From NCBI GenBank assembly GCA_013397075.1, contig VWZS01008125.1, positions 3,097,023 through 3,161,022 of the forward strand: DNA of 64,000 nt, in the 5' to 3' direction. Positions 49,007 to 63,114 of the stretch are shown here, in pieces (the stretch's first letter is position 1; each line of letters begins with the position of its first letter). Source of the DNA: Rhabdornis inornatus. Taxonomy: Eukaryota; Chordata; Aves; Passeriformes; Rhabdornithidae. A model generated the notes under the pieces. It was not told the DNA's origin. It made no database searches and saw nothing but the letters and a program-made list of their open reading frames with translations. Made by a program: the position numbers and the translations under genes.

Positions 49007-49215
49007 CATTGGTTATAACTATTGAAGTTTACGTGTTTGGTAAGTTTTGTTGTTGTTGGTTTTTTTGGTGTTTTTTCCCCCCTCTTTTTCTTCGTGGGAA
49101 CATGGATGTCTGAGGAACTTCAATTCATTCTGGGCTGCTGCATTTTAGCTCTGAAGAGCGTGTAGTTATCTCAATTTAGACTTAGAATGTTATAGGTCTT
49201 TGTTTTCTTGTCATT

Positions 49216-49240
49216 GTGACTAATATTAGTGACTAATATT
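49216..49240. repeat. Short tandem duplication GTGACTAATATT
   Basis: A 12-bp word is repeated after one base, within 250 bp of the 23-bp duplication. Confidence 0.7.
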
Positions 49241-52147
49241 GTTGCCCAGATTTAGCATGATAAAACATGAACTTAAAAAGCCAGTCTTTTGTAAAACTGC
49301 CCTCAGCATTGCTTGTCTTGCAATGCCATTAACAATCCTTTAGTTTCAGAGAAAATTACTATCTTTATTGCTCTGAAGTATATGAATTCTTTGCATGTTT
49401 TTGGAGTCCACCTGCAGAAAAGAAGAAAATGCTAGATGTTTCTTTTTACTGCGCTAGTCCCAATTTATAAAGCTTAAGTATGTCTATATTTCAAACTAGA
49501 TTCTTATCCATATTATAGACTTTCAAATGAATTACACTTCAAATAAAAGTGAAGAATGAGCATAGGTGGTTATAAATGAGAAATCAAAATATGCAAATAA
49601 TGTTTGGTATGAAATAATGGATTATACTGACAAACTGTATTTAACAGTCCTATAATTTATAATCATGGTATAGATTAATGAAAAGTAGTAATGTTTGGAT
49701 TTATTTTTCTTCCTTTGGAATGGAACTGCTTTTCTAATCTCTCTTGCTTCTGTTAGACTCCGGAAGGCAGGATAGTTTGTATGAATCCTGAAGTAATAAA
49801 ATGAACACTATTTCATGAACACATTCTTTTAAACTCAAGTGATTTTGGAGGATTAGGACAGGGTCAGCAGTAACTCCTGGAAGTGCCAGAGTGTGCAGTC
49901 TCCAAAATACTTCTCAGGAAAGTGGAATTGTTTTCTGTGTTCACACCTAAACAGTGCCACCGACTCATGTTTAGGTGAACATAGCAGGGTTTAGTGTCAT
50001 AACCTTTGTGGAACCCCAGCACCCATTCGGACACAGGTTTGCCATGTTGCCCTGCTCTTGCCTGGTAATGACAGCAAGTGTCTTGTTTTCTCCTGGCATG
50101 ACACTAATGAACAGGAAAGTCTGCTCTCTGTGCAGAATAATAAAGGCTTGTACCTATTGCACAACCTATAAGGCTGTGAATGGTTGTGTCTGCTTATTAT
50201 AACAGGTAGTAGTTACTGAGGAACAAAGGAGACAGGGAGTTTCAGGATCAGTGAATTCTCCTCTTCTAGGTAGACTGAGGCAAAAACTCCACTGCCCAAC
50301 TGGCATTGCAAGGCAGGACAATCAAAGCAGCTTTCACTGCCAGCTCTGCACCTCAGTTCCTGTTACAACTTGTACAGTGAATAAGATCATGGTGCCTCTT
50401 TAGAGGAAGGAAGGACCTTTTATTGTTTTTAGTTATACCTCTTCCTCCCCTTTTGTTTTTCGTTTGTAAAAATCCACAGGGGCAGACACAAAGGCACTTT
50501 AAATGAAAATACATGTCATGACATTCAACTGGGTTAATTATTATAGATGCTAGATTCTGCAATATTGCTCTTCATTTTGTGCTTTTATTTAAAGACTCCA
50601 GAATAAATAGTTGCAGAAATTATTCCTTTCTCATTGTATTAGAACAACAAAACCAAAATAACTTTTTTATGAGCCCAAATATCAAGCATAAATTTTCTTT
50701 TCTCATTGGCAGTATAACATGCTGGGATTTAAAGTTAATATTAAAAATCACATGTATTTTTTCTTAGTGGAGTGTGATACATGACTGTACTACTTCTGAT
50801 TGTGAGAGGAATATAGTGTACTTTTTTCCTCAGAAAATCCTTTGTTCCAGTTATTTTAAAATTATTTTTATTAATTAACATGGACTGGAATTTCCATAGA
50901 AAACACCAGAACTAAACAAATGCAAAAAAAAAAGTGTTTTGACACTGTATTATTCTTCAATTTTTAATATCTTTAAATGCTTTACTTCAACCCATTCAAA
51001 ATAACATAAGATTCATTGAATCAAACCACTGGTTTGAATTTGAAAACACTGTTTTGAAAAGCTGAAATGTTACTTTTCATCTAATTTGTAGAGAAATGTT
51101 CTCCAAACAGACATTATTTAAAAAATATCTATTTTGATGAAACACTATCTTTGCTACAGGAAAATACTCCACTTTGAATACTTATGTCTAACTGTAGTGT
51201 CAGCAGAAATGTAGTGGAGTGAGTCAGATGGCTGTTCTTGTGCTGTCTGGAAAAAAAGAGTGCTAGAGACAGAAATGGAATTTAAATGTGAGAAAAGGAT
51301 AGAGATACATTTGGGTTTCTTATTCATCCTTGTGCTGAATAAGTTAATACCCCTTATCACATTTTAAAATTCAGAAACTAAAGAAGTTTTCATCAGTAAG
51401 TCTGGACAAACCTTAATGTTTTAGGCAACATTCTAAGAGATGAACAAAAGCAAAACATATACAATGCTGTAAGATCGTATTTACCTTTACACATATGAGA
51501 ATTTTTTACAAGAGACAGCCCATTTATAACTATTAAATTCTTCATCCAGACTGCTGACACAACAGGGACAATGTGGTTTTTACATACTTTTACTTCCTCC
51601 AGTTTAATGAAGAGGAATTGCAAGATGGCTGCATCCCTGAAGTAATTCTTCAGCAGGGGTAAGGCTGAAATAGCCAGCAACCCTAATGAGGAAAAATGAA
51701 AGGGCATCACCACTTAATTCATCTCATTATTGGCTCTTAAAATGGAGATAAATGAGGCAGAGATAAAAAAAGGAGAGCATGAGACAGACATGCATTTAAT
51801 TTCTGAGTGGTTACTGTGCAGAAGCAGGAGCATATCAAAGTTGAGCTGTGAGTGTGAATTTTGGAGTTCCATTACCAGCTGCCAGAGATGCTGGCACAAT
51901 CATTGCACTGGCAACAGGTAGGCACTGCCAGGAATGTGATTGCTTTAATTGTACCTTGTCTGATTGTGCTTAACATAATTTCAGATTTCTACCAAGAAAT
52001 TTAAAGTACAGTTGAAAGATCTGCTGTGCCAAGTTACATGCCAGGGGCCTCTCAAAGAGCAGCAACTTGTGAGCAGGTTCTGTGGGAGGTGTTTAATGCA
52101 GAGCTGAAATCTCTGTGCCCCAAATCAGGCCAAACTATCCCTGTTCT
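49241..52147. other. Unique AT-rich DNA, no gene seen
   Basis: Frames up to 106 codons (51393-51713, minus) carry no recognisable feature. A T-rich tract precedes this interval at about 49048-49090. Confidence 0.55.
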
Positions 52148-52166
52148 ACACACACACACACACACA
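52148..52166. repeat. (CA)9 microsatellite
   Basis: Nine uninterrupted CA dinucleotides. Confidence 0.85.
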
Positions 52167-53958
52167 TAGCCTCATAACCATGTTTTACTAAAAGAGGTAA
52201 CATTCATGGCATTGTCCAAGTGATAGTGGCAGTTCCCTATGTGCATTCCTCTAAGTCAGAACAGATATAGCAACCTATAAATTTTGCACTATAATAGTGC
52301 ATTGCATTCCTGCAGCATATACCATGGAGTGGTTTTAGGGAGGAGATGAAGAGCCATTGATTCCTCTGCTTGTTGGTCACTCAGCATTCTACTCCCCGAA
52401 ATTAGGTGAAACACACTCCTTCCCCCTCAGATTTTTCTCTACCACCCCATACACGTCTTCACAGCATGTCATAAAAGGCACGAGGCATCATTTCTGGCCC
52501 AAAGGATACACATTTGCTGTAAAAAGTTTAGACAGAATACCCCAAAGTCTTCTGTGATAAAAAGAGTGAATAAATGACTTTTTTTAATACAAAGACTTAC
52601 ACTTGGACCATATTTAGGGACAATTTATAACTTCTATTTTTTTCAGTTGTTCAAGTTGATTCACTGCAGTCTGGTTTAAGTTTTGTGTTCCTTTTATTTA
52701 AGTAACACTAACAATGCTTTTCATAAGGTCGGGAGTTTCTAATAAATATCAAGTGCCCTAAACCCCTTGAAGAGATACCTGTTCTTATTTCCATCACTAC
52801 TGAAGTCAAGGGGAAGCTCATGGTGGTCCAGCACCAGCAACAAAATAATTTTAATAAGAAATACATAAGTAAGAAATGCAATATAAATACAATAATGTAA
52901 GTAAAAAGAACCCTTGATCATTTATCACTGTATTATTCTAATTTCACTTTGAAAAGGAATAATGTAATTATATACAATATACATCATTTCTACATGTGTA
53001 CATCTAAACTGATTTAAAAAAAAAATCAAACAAACTAGAGTTTGTTTTTTTTTAATACAAGTTCTTTTTCTGAGGAAAAATGTTACTACCTGAATTTCTT
53101 CTCGTACCAAAAATAGAACTTTAGACCTCAGAAATTCAAAGAGTTGATCCATATAATGCTTAACTTCAAATCTCCTCTTTTCATATCCAACAGTCAGAAG
53201 AGCAACTGACTCTGAAGTTAGAGCAGCACAAAATGTCCTTCTTTACTGAAAAGGTATCCTCCTTATTCCTTTGCCCATAGTCACTCTTCCTTGGACTTAG
53301 TTTCTTTCTTCTATTTGATCATCCATCACCAGTAAAATTGCTCACTGAAGAGTTGTGTTTGCTGGGCACTCCAATTAAGCTGTTGGTATTTAATGACCTG
53401 CCAGTATAAATTTTTGAATTTTGATTTGCTGAAAGAATGCTGAACTACGTTTATATCTCATATTGCTGTATTTCACTGCTTCATTGCAAAATCCCTCATT
53501 TCTGAATGGGAATTTTGAACTGATCATTAATTATCCCATGAATTGAAAGCAGATGAAAAACCTCATTCTTCAAGAATTGAGTCTTCCTGGAAAAAGATTG
53601 GATGTTTTGGTGACTGTTCTAAGTTGAAACACACCAAATATGGGTAGGAAGAAAATAAGAATTTTGAAAAATATCTAGATTTTTCCCCCCTCTTTCCCTA
53701 CATTTTTCCTTTTTTTCTTTGCAATCCCTTTTTCAATGCAAAAGAACAAACTCTTGCCATTTGGTTAGATTTCCATTTTTATTTCTGCCTCAGCCTTATT
53801 TACATACTTTCCATTAATTTGTAAATTTCTTGAACAAATGGAGTGTAGGAATATGTTTGATGACCAATTTGGATTATGATTTATTTTCTTACTGGTTCCC
53901 TTTATGTATCTCATAAATTCAAGGTTACTTATTTGCTCTGCTATGTAGTTCCTCTCAC
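52167..53958. other. Unique AT-rich DNA, no gene seen
   Basis: No gene was recognised. A and T runs near 53016-53026 and 53045-53053 are low complexity. Confidence 0.5.
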
Positions 53959-54012
53959 CATGAATTTTATTTCTCTTAGATATTTTATTCTGCAATTCCT
54001 GTGTCATCAGCC
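53959..54012 (-). other. Weak candidate 54-base exon
   Basis: On the minus strand a pyrimidine-rich acceptor (CCATTTTCTTCAG) ends at 54013 and a good donor (CATG/GTGAGA) follows 53959. The 54 bases between are open in one frame only, reading LMTQELQNKISKRNKIH, a Lys- and Gln-rich, helix-prone stretch. Two of the three frames contain stops. I do not recognise it. Short splice-framed intervals arise often by chance. Confidence 0.1.
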
Positions 54013-54940
54013 CTGAAGAAAATGGAGACCCCCTGCTCCTATGCCATGACAGGTTCCTTACTGAGTGTCAATGTACGAAGGCACAGGAAGGATCAAAAAC
54101 AGAGACAATATTTCAATGCTCTCCAGAGTTAATAAACTTCCAGAATGTTCAGATCCTAGACTGGGTCTAAGTAAATGTGTTGAATGTGAAAAGCCATTTC
54201 AGTCTCTCACACTGTCTTGGTTGCTTTTGTTACTTTATCAGTGGTTGAGTTGAAAAAGGAGCCATTGGAAATAATGATTTATGGAACCCCACCTTGTCAT
54301 TGTGACTTCCAGGAAATCAGTAAATATTCATGGCAGGTGAAAAATTAATATGTCATTCCTTAAGGGTATCCTGTGGTGTTATGAAGACATGAGATAAAAT
54401 TCTGCACTTATAAGAATAAATGTGTTCCCTATATGCCAATAGAGACGTGGCCATTTACATCAATACTAATTTTTTTCAGACCACTGTATATGGTAGCTGC
54501 CCCATATGATCCTGCAGATTTATAGATTCTGCCACCAGCACTTTTTAAAATTAAAAAAGTGAAGGCACTTGAGAGATTCATTTCTTGAACAGCACATTTT
54601 TCATACTCTTTCATCAAAAAATATGACAAGTAGCTTATTATCTTTGAGAAGTTGCCATTTAGTGAGAGTATTGTCAGGATTTTATTATTTGGATGCTTTA
54701 AGGACTTGACACGTTTTATTTAATAGTGTAATACTATAAAAACTTGCAGATTTCTTAAAGAAAATTATCTTGATAATAATTGTCTTTCAAATCTAAACAA
54801 GAGTAACTTTTTAAACAACTATAAAAAAATCTGAAACAGCTATTTCGAACTTAAAATGTCTCACAATGAATTCTGTTGAAGGTATCTCTTTTTACTGTAA
54901 GGTAACTAAGAGATATTAGCATTCTTATGATAATCACATT
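54013..54940. other. Unique AT-rich DNA, no gene seen
   Basis: Short chance frames only. Confidence 0.5.
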
Positions 54941-54985
54941 AAATATTGCAAATATTTATGCAAATATGACCTCAAATAATTCCGT
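54941..54985. promoter_or_regulatory. Paired octamer-like sites
   Basis: TGCAAATAT occurs at 54947-54955 and again at 54959-54967, a period of 12 bp. The second is part of a perfect POU octamer ATGCAAAT (54958-54965) and the first reads ATTGCAAAT. A TGACCTCA nuclear-receptor-like half-site follows at 54967. Possible enhancer core; function inferred only. Confidence 0.2.
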
Positions 54986-57900
54986 TGCATTTCTCTTCCT
55001 AGTTGTCTAACTATTTATAAAACCAACCCTCATTAAATCCAAAGGTTGCAAGAACACATTTCACAGATTAATGATTAATTCTGCAGATTATTGAAGTGCC
55101 ATTCAAAGAGTCAAGCCACCTCTTAGGGAAAATCTGGATATTCAAATGCTTGTTGCTTTAGTATCTCCTCCTATCCAGAAATATACTGTCATATTGTAGT
55201 ACATTTATGCCAAATTATGGTTGTCAACCAATCAGAAGTTCAACTTGAACCAAGCTGACGTAGTAGAGAGGGAGGTATGAGATTAGTTATCAGAGAATGC
55301 ACTGAAACAGGAATTTTGAAAAGATAGAGGAAAGGAGAGGTAAAAAAATATAAAATTAGTTGCAGAATTTTTTTGAATGGAGAAAGAAAATGTGCAGAAA
55401 AATGAAATTCAGGAAAGGAGAAACAGATAGTCGGTGTCAGCTCCAGATAAACTGACATAGTCATACAAGCATAGAGAAGAAGCGTTAGTCACTCAAACAA
55501 AGCAGATTTGTGTTTGGAATTAAGTAATGCTATTTTCCTATATATTGTCACCCAGATTTAAGGTAAAAGTAAAAAAAAAAGTAACACCGCATAGAACAAA
55601 AATGTTTTAATACATAAATGCTTGGAAACTTTCTGCATTTGTAGTGCTATTGATGTGTCTCATGGGAATTTTATTTCTGTGCCCTTAATGCCTCATATTG
55701 AAGAGTAAACTGTATTTCCCAAAGTCCATTGCCCATTTACTATACATTAAGTTCTAGGCTGATATACAGTCAGCTGGAAATGGTGATAGCAGATCTATGA
55801 AACATAATCTTCCTCAAAAATTCTACAATGAAAAAGTGAAATGATAGATAAAGCAGCAATTCCTTTCAGTTTGAAATGAAGTTGAAATTTTGATCCAGGT
55901 AAAAGTGAAAGGTTTCTTTTCAAAATTTTCCAGTAGAATTTCTTCAGGCTCTTAAACACTTTAACAGTAAGCATCTATAAGTAGAAAGGGAGATGACTCT
56001 TTGGACCAGTCAGAACCCATTGAAGAGCAAAAGAAGTTTCACATTTTATGGGAGCTTTGGAAAATTGGTATAGAATGGATACTTGGATTCCTAAAAATCT
56101 CATTTAAAAATTAAAAAATATTTACCACACGGTCATCCATTTGAAACACCTTTATCGGACTGCTAAATTTGGAAAAGTTGCTTTATTTACCTCTTCATCA
56201 TCCAGGTATTCTCTTCACAAATCACATTGATGTATCTTTAACACTAAATAGCATTTAGTAATTCACTGCTGCCTTCCCAAACTAACAGAGATTTGTTTTC
56301 TCAGATCCTAATCCTACTGACTATTTATTCCTTCAGGAATGCCTTGCAACAACGCAAATTTCAGAGCATACTTCTTGCATTTTTTCACAGAATGAGTCAG
56401 TTAGATGAGAATACAATCTAAATTAAATATAGTTTATGCCAAGAGGTTCCAGACAATCTCAGTCTAAAAAAATAATGCATTTTAAGAAAAACAAACCGCT
56501 ACCAAATATGTACAGCATGGAATACTTGTAAATCTTTAATGCAAAGCAACAAACAGGCAGATTAAACAAAACTGGGTAAAATACATTAGCACACTAAAAA
56601 TATATGGATATTTTCAAAAAAGGGCTTTTGAAGTGATTGGTGAAGAGCACTCATATTTATTACAGTGATTTTTTTAGGCTCTTTCCTAATGTAGGCTAAG
56701 ATGGGATCCTTCAGCAAAACCAGAAAATGAATAGAAAATAACGGATAATTTTGAAGAGATTAATGCTTTTTTGCTCTAACACAATTTTTTGCTGCTGAAA
56801 GTATTTGTTTATCATAAAATCTAGTTTTCATTGTGTTGCTGTTGACAAACTATTTCACAGGTATTTTTGTAACTTTTAATGTAGCTAATACAAAAAACCA
56901 TTTTCACTTCTGTGTGTTTGTTTTTCATAGATCACTCCTTCTTATGACTAAAGTTTTGAATGTATGGTGCTTAATGTTTCACATCAGCAACTATGTATTT
57001 CAACAGTATGGAATACAGTTGCAGTTTTGCAGAAGGACTCACAAATTCCTGGGTTTGTTTTCAATTTTAATCTATTTATACTGGGATTTGTGTATAGACA
57101 GAAACTTTGAAAGTCAAATCATGTAATTAAAACATCTTTGGAGAACTTGCTTTGCTTTCAAACCTAAGTTGTGGGCTTCTTGTGTTACAGAAACTTCTCA
57201 GAGTCAGCTGCACTTACCCAATGTGGTTCACAACACAAGTTAGTACCTGAGAACAGGGGTACACAGGCAGTGACAGCCTCAGAATGGGAGATACCTAGCA
57301 GTTGATACAAACAGTGTTGGATGCAAGTACATAGGAATCTCTGTGAGCCTGGCATGCTGAGCCTGATCTACTTTTGTTCCTACTCCTCTGTGTAGACATA
57401 GTCAAAATATCCCACTATAAAATACCTAGGATAGGAATAACTAATAACCTAATGATAGCACGTATGGTTTGTACTTCAAAAGGATATTTTTAAAACCCCT
57501 AGCCTGCCTGGCTGTGCAGGAAATATATAATCCCTTTTCTTCTCCCAAACCATCAGATCAGTGGATTCTCACAGTGCATTTCACTCCTATTGAGTTTCTA
57601 TACTAGCTACATAATTAAATATTAATAAGGTTAAATGGAGATCAAAAAAGAATTCCGTGTGCACTCTTCCTGACATTACTAATATCTAGATGTTTAAGAT
57701 TTTCTCCTAGAATTAAGAAGAACAAGGTGCAAGTTCCTGGCCCATGACTGTATTCCTATTAAGAAACTTAATGTGTTAATGACTGTTCTCTGAGGGTAGC
57801 TCTCATATGTTAGGATTACAATCTGGGCTATGCTGACACTGGAAAAATTTTGTTTAAGGACCGTCTTTAAAAATGCAGGCATTGACAAATGACTTGCAGT

Positions 57901-60900
57901 GCTCAGAGAAGTTTCCTAGAACTCATTTAGAGCTATAGATGCAGCCAGACTGGTTTCTGATTGGTGGGATGCACTTGCCCAATCCAGCCAGAACAGACCT
58001 TTCTGCAGCAGTCTGTTCTACAGCTGGAGAATGTCTTTGAACGGAGTTAAGCAGACAAGAGAAACAATCTGAGAACTGAGAGCTTTGTATATTTGGAGTA
58101 TATCTGCTAGCAGAAATGCAGACGTTTACAGAGTTAAGGAGAAGACAAGCTGACACCAGTAAAGATGATGGTGGAAGGAATATCCTAAAGATAGGTTGTG
58201 ATCTTCTTGTGGTTCAAAATATGCATACTCAAATTAGGAATTTGCATATCATATTTAGTTTGTGTATATTTTACTTATCCATTTCCTGATTTACCCAAGA
58301 TGAGAGGCTTTTGAGTATCTTCTTAAGTGTTATTTGAAAAACAAAGCAAGCTGTGGTGTCTTCTCCACCAGCAGAGAAGTTGTAGGAAGCATTGTACTGA
58401 CACAGTGCTCATAAGTTGCAAACTGGCCACTGCAGTATAAGTGATGATTCTAGTTATTAAAATACAAAAGCAAGTACATCATTATATCTCTGAGTACTGT
58501 TTTAATGTATTTCTATATAGATTATTATTAAACAAACTGGACTTCATAAATATTAAACACAGCTCTTATCTAGAAATGTTTTTTTGCCAGTTTTAATTTA
58601 AAGGGAGAAATTGGGTTCCAGTTGTCCTTTGCTACAGATTTCCTGCTGGTTCTTTATCTGTTTTTGAATGTCAATGAATAGGAGTTTCAGTTATTCATTA
58701 ATATTCAAGAAGTGAAAATCTACTTGTTATCTCTTTGATTAATCCAGCCTATTGTGCCTTATAGCATCAATCACAAAACATTGCAGTGGGTAATGAATTA
58801 CTATGTGACTGCAGGAAACCATAAGGGATATTAAACTAAACTTAATCTTTTTAACTAACGACATTCTAAAATGAATGCAGAAGACAGAATTTCTCAATAA
58901 ATGGCAGAGTGGAAGGCTTTCTTTGGAATTTCTGATAGATATTCTTGCACATTTTCTTTATGAAAGACGTGCACACTAAAAAAACCAATGTATCTTTATT
59001 TTTCCTGCAAACTAATTTCAGTCTCTGGTGAAAAATATTTTGAAAAAAAGCTTCAAAAAAATGTTCAGAAGTTTCTCTCAAAAGCTTTAGAATTTAGTTC
59101 TTGACTTCTCAGGCATACTAAAAAGAAAAGCTATTTCAAGACATCATTTTTAAGATAACAAAAGCCTTAATAAATAGTAAGATATGTTCACCTAGGTTCA
59201 TATTGCTATGTGAAAGCATTCCCTAGGCAGTGTCTGTAGGGAAGGTTTTCTCTTGCCCTTTGGTAGTTGCAGGTGTATAGCAACGAGCTTCCTAAGCCCT
59301 GCAAGTTTCAACTCACAAAAGTGACTGGAGGGTCTAAAAGATATTAATTTTTGAAAAAGCTTATGTAAATCATAGGTGCAAAAGTAGACCCAAGAAAATA
59401 CCTTAAAATGAATTGTCCTTTGCAGTAAGTGTTTAAACAGATATGATTTGTGTGGATAGTCAGGTCTTTTTCCTTCCATTGCCTGTTTTATGCTTCCTAC
59501 TTCCATAAACACAAAAGCCTACATAGTGGAAAATAGAGCATGGAAAATTTGTTCTGTGAACACATCTGCTCTTTTTCAATACATCTGCTTCAGAGTTTTT
59601 CTCTGCACAATAAAAGTACAACTTTCAGTAAGTGTAGAGTGGTGTAACAAAGAAGTATAGTAGGCTGGTGTGTAATAGCTTTCCACAGTCATACCAGAAG
59701 TAAGGTAATTATTAGATTCCCAGAGTTCATTTTGGTTTAAAATTTTACTTCTGCCTCCATAAGTATTGAATAATGAGCCCCAAACCCCCAGGTCTAAATC
59801 TAATTCTATCATGAGGTTCTAAAAGCTTATTTTCATGTAGGTGCAGAGTTTAACAGGAATCCTGTGACTTTTGCTTGAATGAAGGCTACCCTGCTGTGTT
59901 TGCTGAAGGAGGATTAGAGAAAAATGGTATTAATAAATTATGAAGCAGTTAAAATAAACTGCAGGCTAGCAGAACAACAGAGTACAAAATCAGCAAGACA
60001 AAACCTATAGGTTTGACATCTGTACAGCTCAGAATATGAAATAGATGTGCAGTGCCTGGGACGCATACCTATGGAAGTGAACAATGCTGAGTAGCTGTGA
60101 TCAATGCCAATGCATTTGTTAACATCTCAGGCAGAAGCAGAAATATGAGTGCTCTCAGCCCTTTATGAATTCAAATGGCACTAAAGACAGGATTTTTGGA
60201 AGGTTTATCTCGTAGGACTGGTGCTAGCATAGGCAAATCTAGTGGTATAGCCACAGTATCTCAACCGTTTTAAGTTTTTAATTAACAGATGGAAATGGAA
60301 GATTAGGCAACAAAAAAAGAACATTTCTGAAGTTCAAAGTGTGTTTGGGTCTATTTCTGGAAAGGACTGTTCCAAAACTCTCTTTCAACTTTGGATTTAA
60401 CTCTGTGTACCCACATCTTAACATGTAACTCCATACATTTGCCAGCTGTAAAGAGAGGAAATTAAACTCCTTGAAATGTTCCACCTAGGCAATAACAGCA
60501 TATTGTAGCATTGAGCACAGGAGGAGCCAATCAGACACCTATACATGGAAATGCCACGGGTATTTCATAATAAACAATTCCACAAGCCTTTATGTAGTGT
60601 GGATGCATTATTCCACAGGTAGATTTCTGTTGTGTGGTGAAGAGAAGACACTAGAGAGGGATAAAGTGGTAAGGGCACATGCTCTTCTTTGTTAACTTCT
60701 TCTCTGATTTTGTCAAAAAAAAGCTAAGAGATGACAACTATGCCAGTTTGCTGGTTTCTACCAGAGAAAATTAAACGGAATAAAGCAATTTTGTGGTGCA
60801 AAACAGAAAAAAAAAAAAAGGCAGGCTTTCCAACACTCATATTCTTGTGAACACAGATCTGGTTGTCATATTGCCTTTCACTGTGAAATGCATAAGGGCA

Positions 60901-62460
60901 AACCTGAAAGAGTGCTTCAACCATGCCACTCCTTTCCATCTTTACAGATGGAAATTACAGGGCTGAGCACGGTGCATGGAATCACTTTTCACCTGTCAGC
61001 CCCACTGCATGTTGCTTTGGAACATGAGTCAATATATTCAAGAGGGGAACAAAAGCAGTGAGTTGGGTGTCATTCTTTCAATGTTAGTGGGAGCACTTAG
61101 ATGCTACTAAAATTATAAAATCACTTTTAGTACAAGTGAACACACATTCTACAGTGTCTACAGTGCTAGAGAAGAATTTTTTAAAAATTGAATTTAAACA
61201 TCTATCTGCAAATTTCACTCTCAAAATTTAGTGGATTTTTAGTGTCGCTATGACAGTGTTTTCCAAGTAATTCTCCCAAATGTTTCCATTCTCACACTTG
61301 GAGGGAGAGGAACACAAGAGAACACAAATTGGACTACTCCTAGATGAAATTAATCTGGAAAGTACATGCCCAGATTACATTTCATGCAATGGTTAAGGAG
61401 CATTCAGTCCTTGGCACGATGGTAAGGAAATTCAGAAACACCTTAGTGAAATGCATACTTGTGGATGTTAACTGCACATCAACTCCATTGATTCATATAT
61501 CTTGTCCTACGCCTAATTTCTATGAGGTCACTCATGGACATCATGTATTCCTTTCATGAACCAGTTCTGTGTCATCATCAAAGTATCACAACTAGGACTT
61601 TAATTTTTCCTGAAATATTTTTTGGTACTTCCAGAATATTTCTGCTTTTATTGTAAGAAAGTTTTCTTCTCCCAGTCATAGGATGGGATGCTGTCATGAG
61701 CAGTTGACTTCCCTTTCTTAGGGTACTAATCCGGCTCACAGAGGTCTTCTCCTTCCCTGAGATATGACCTTTAATGTATGGAGAAAGACACCCACATCCA
61801 TTTTCAGTCACTTTTTTGTTAGATTAATCTATCCAAGCTATTCAATATGTGTACATATTTTTATTTAAATTGAAGCAAAGATAGGTAGGATCTGAACAAT
61901 TACTGAAATTTTAAGCATTTAATTAAATAAACTTTTAAAATGCCCATTATAGCTCCAACATAACAACAAATAATTTGAAAATACCTTCTACTTTTCTTAT
62001 TCTTTGTTGCCATAGTTGTAGTTTTAACCACCACTCTCAATTACTGCAGTAATTACTTCATTATATTGTTCAATTTTTATTAGATTTTATTAACATTTTC
62101 AGAATAATTAGTCTTTAAAACCAAGTGAAAAAAAGTTGTATTTTGAGACTTAAATCTGTAAAAGAAAATAAACTTCTAAATACAGTTAGGAATCAAAGTT
62201 CTATAATTTTTCTTAAAGTTGACATAAACCTGTGAGAGAGGGATGGAGGTTATGTATATGTTCAGATCTGGTGCTATGAAACACTAGGGAACAAAAGACT
62301 TCTTGAACTTGCTTTCGTTTCATAACAGGTGATTTCAAAATAATGTTTCTATGTCCCTTAAAATATATAAAACTTCTGAGAAATATTAAACCCAAATATT
62401 AAATTTCGACCTGCGTTTCAACAGGGGTTGGAAGATTAAGCAATCTTACTGTGCTGAAAG
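54986..62460. other. Unique AT-rich DNA, no gene seen
   Basis: About 7.5 kb with no gene, RNA or recognisable transposon. The longest frames are 97 codons (56833-57126, plus) and 104 codons (59198-59512, minus); neither shows a domain. Poly-A runs occur near 55571-55580 and 60807-60820. Confidence 0.55.
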
Positions 62461-62489
62461 AAAGGCCTCTTGCTCTTTTGGAGGCCTTT
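62461..62489. repeat. Perfect 9-bp inverted repeat (hairpin)
   Basis: AAAGGCCTC (62461-62469) and GAGGCCTTT (62481-62489) are separated by 11 bases. It could form a small hairpin, too short for a microRNA precursor as seen. Confidence 0.6.
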
Positions 62490-63078
62490 TAAAGTCATAC
62501 AACTGGTTTGTTTGTCATGCAGTGAATGCTATCAACATTTCAGAATTTCCAAAGTACTGAGAGGGGTTTTGGACTTTATGAACAGGAGTTTAAGGCTCTT
62601 GGTTTCACTCACTTGTTTTATTCTGAGATTTAGATTAGTATGGAACAGACGGACTTGTATATGCCAAGAATGGCCTCCTCCATGATACAGCTGTTCCTCA
62701 CTTGCCTTGTGCTAACTCTGACCAGATTCTCATTGTTTCCCACTATGCTGGGAACTCCTCAAAACACACAGTCATGTCCTTTTCTTGAGCATGACGTTCA
62801 GAGTACCGACTCAGGAGAGAGCAATGTTAGCCCTTCCAAAGGAAGTAACATATGTTCCTACTAAAGTCGAGTATTTAGAGCAGGAGTAGTGTGCTGATTT
62901 CCTGACTCCTGGGTCAGTATCCATGGCACTGAGCTACATGTATGCTGCTTGTTTGCCCTCCTGAAGGATTAGGGATTATTGGATTTGTTGCCATGCAGTG
63001 TTAATTTACTTGGTAAAAATACAATCGTGTTTCAAAGTAGCATACAGTTTCCTGTTGAAAGCTAAAGAATTATTCTAG
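62490..63078. other. Unique DNA, no gene seen
   Basis: Two overlapping plus-strand frames of 71 and 74 codons (62470-62864) have no recognisable feature. Confidence 0.5.
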
Positions 63079-63114
63079 AAAAAAAACAAAACAAAACAAA
63101 ACACAAACAAAAAA
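63079..63114. repeat. A-rich tract with (AAAAC)n
   Basis: An A run, then four AAAAC-like units and another A run. Low complexity. Confidence 0.75.
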
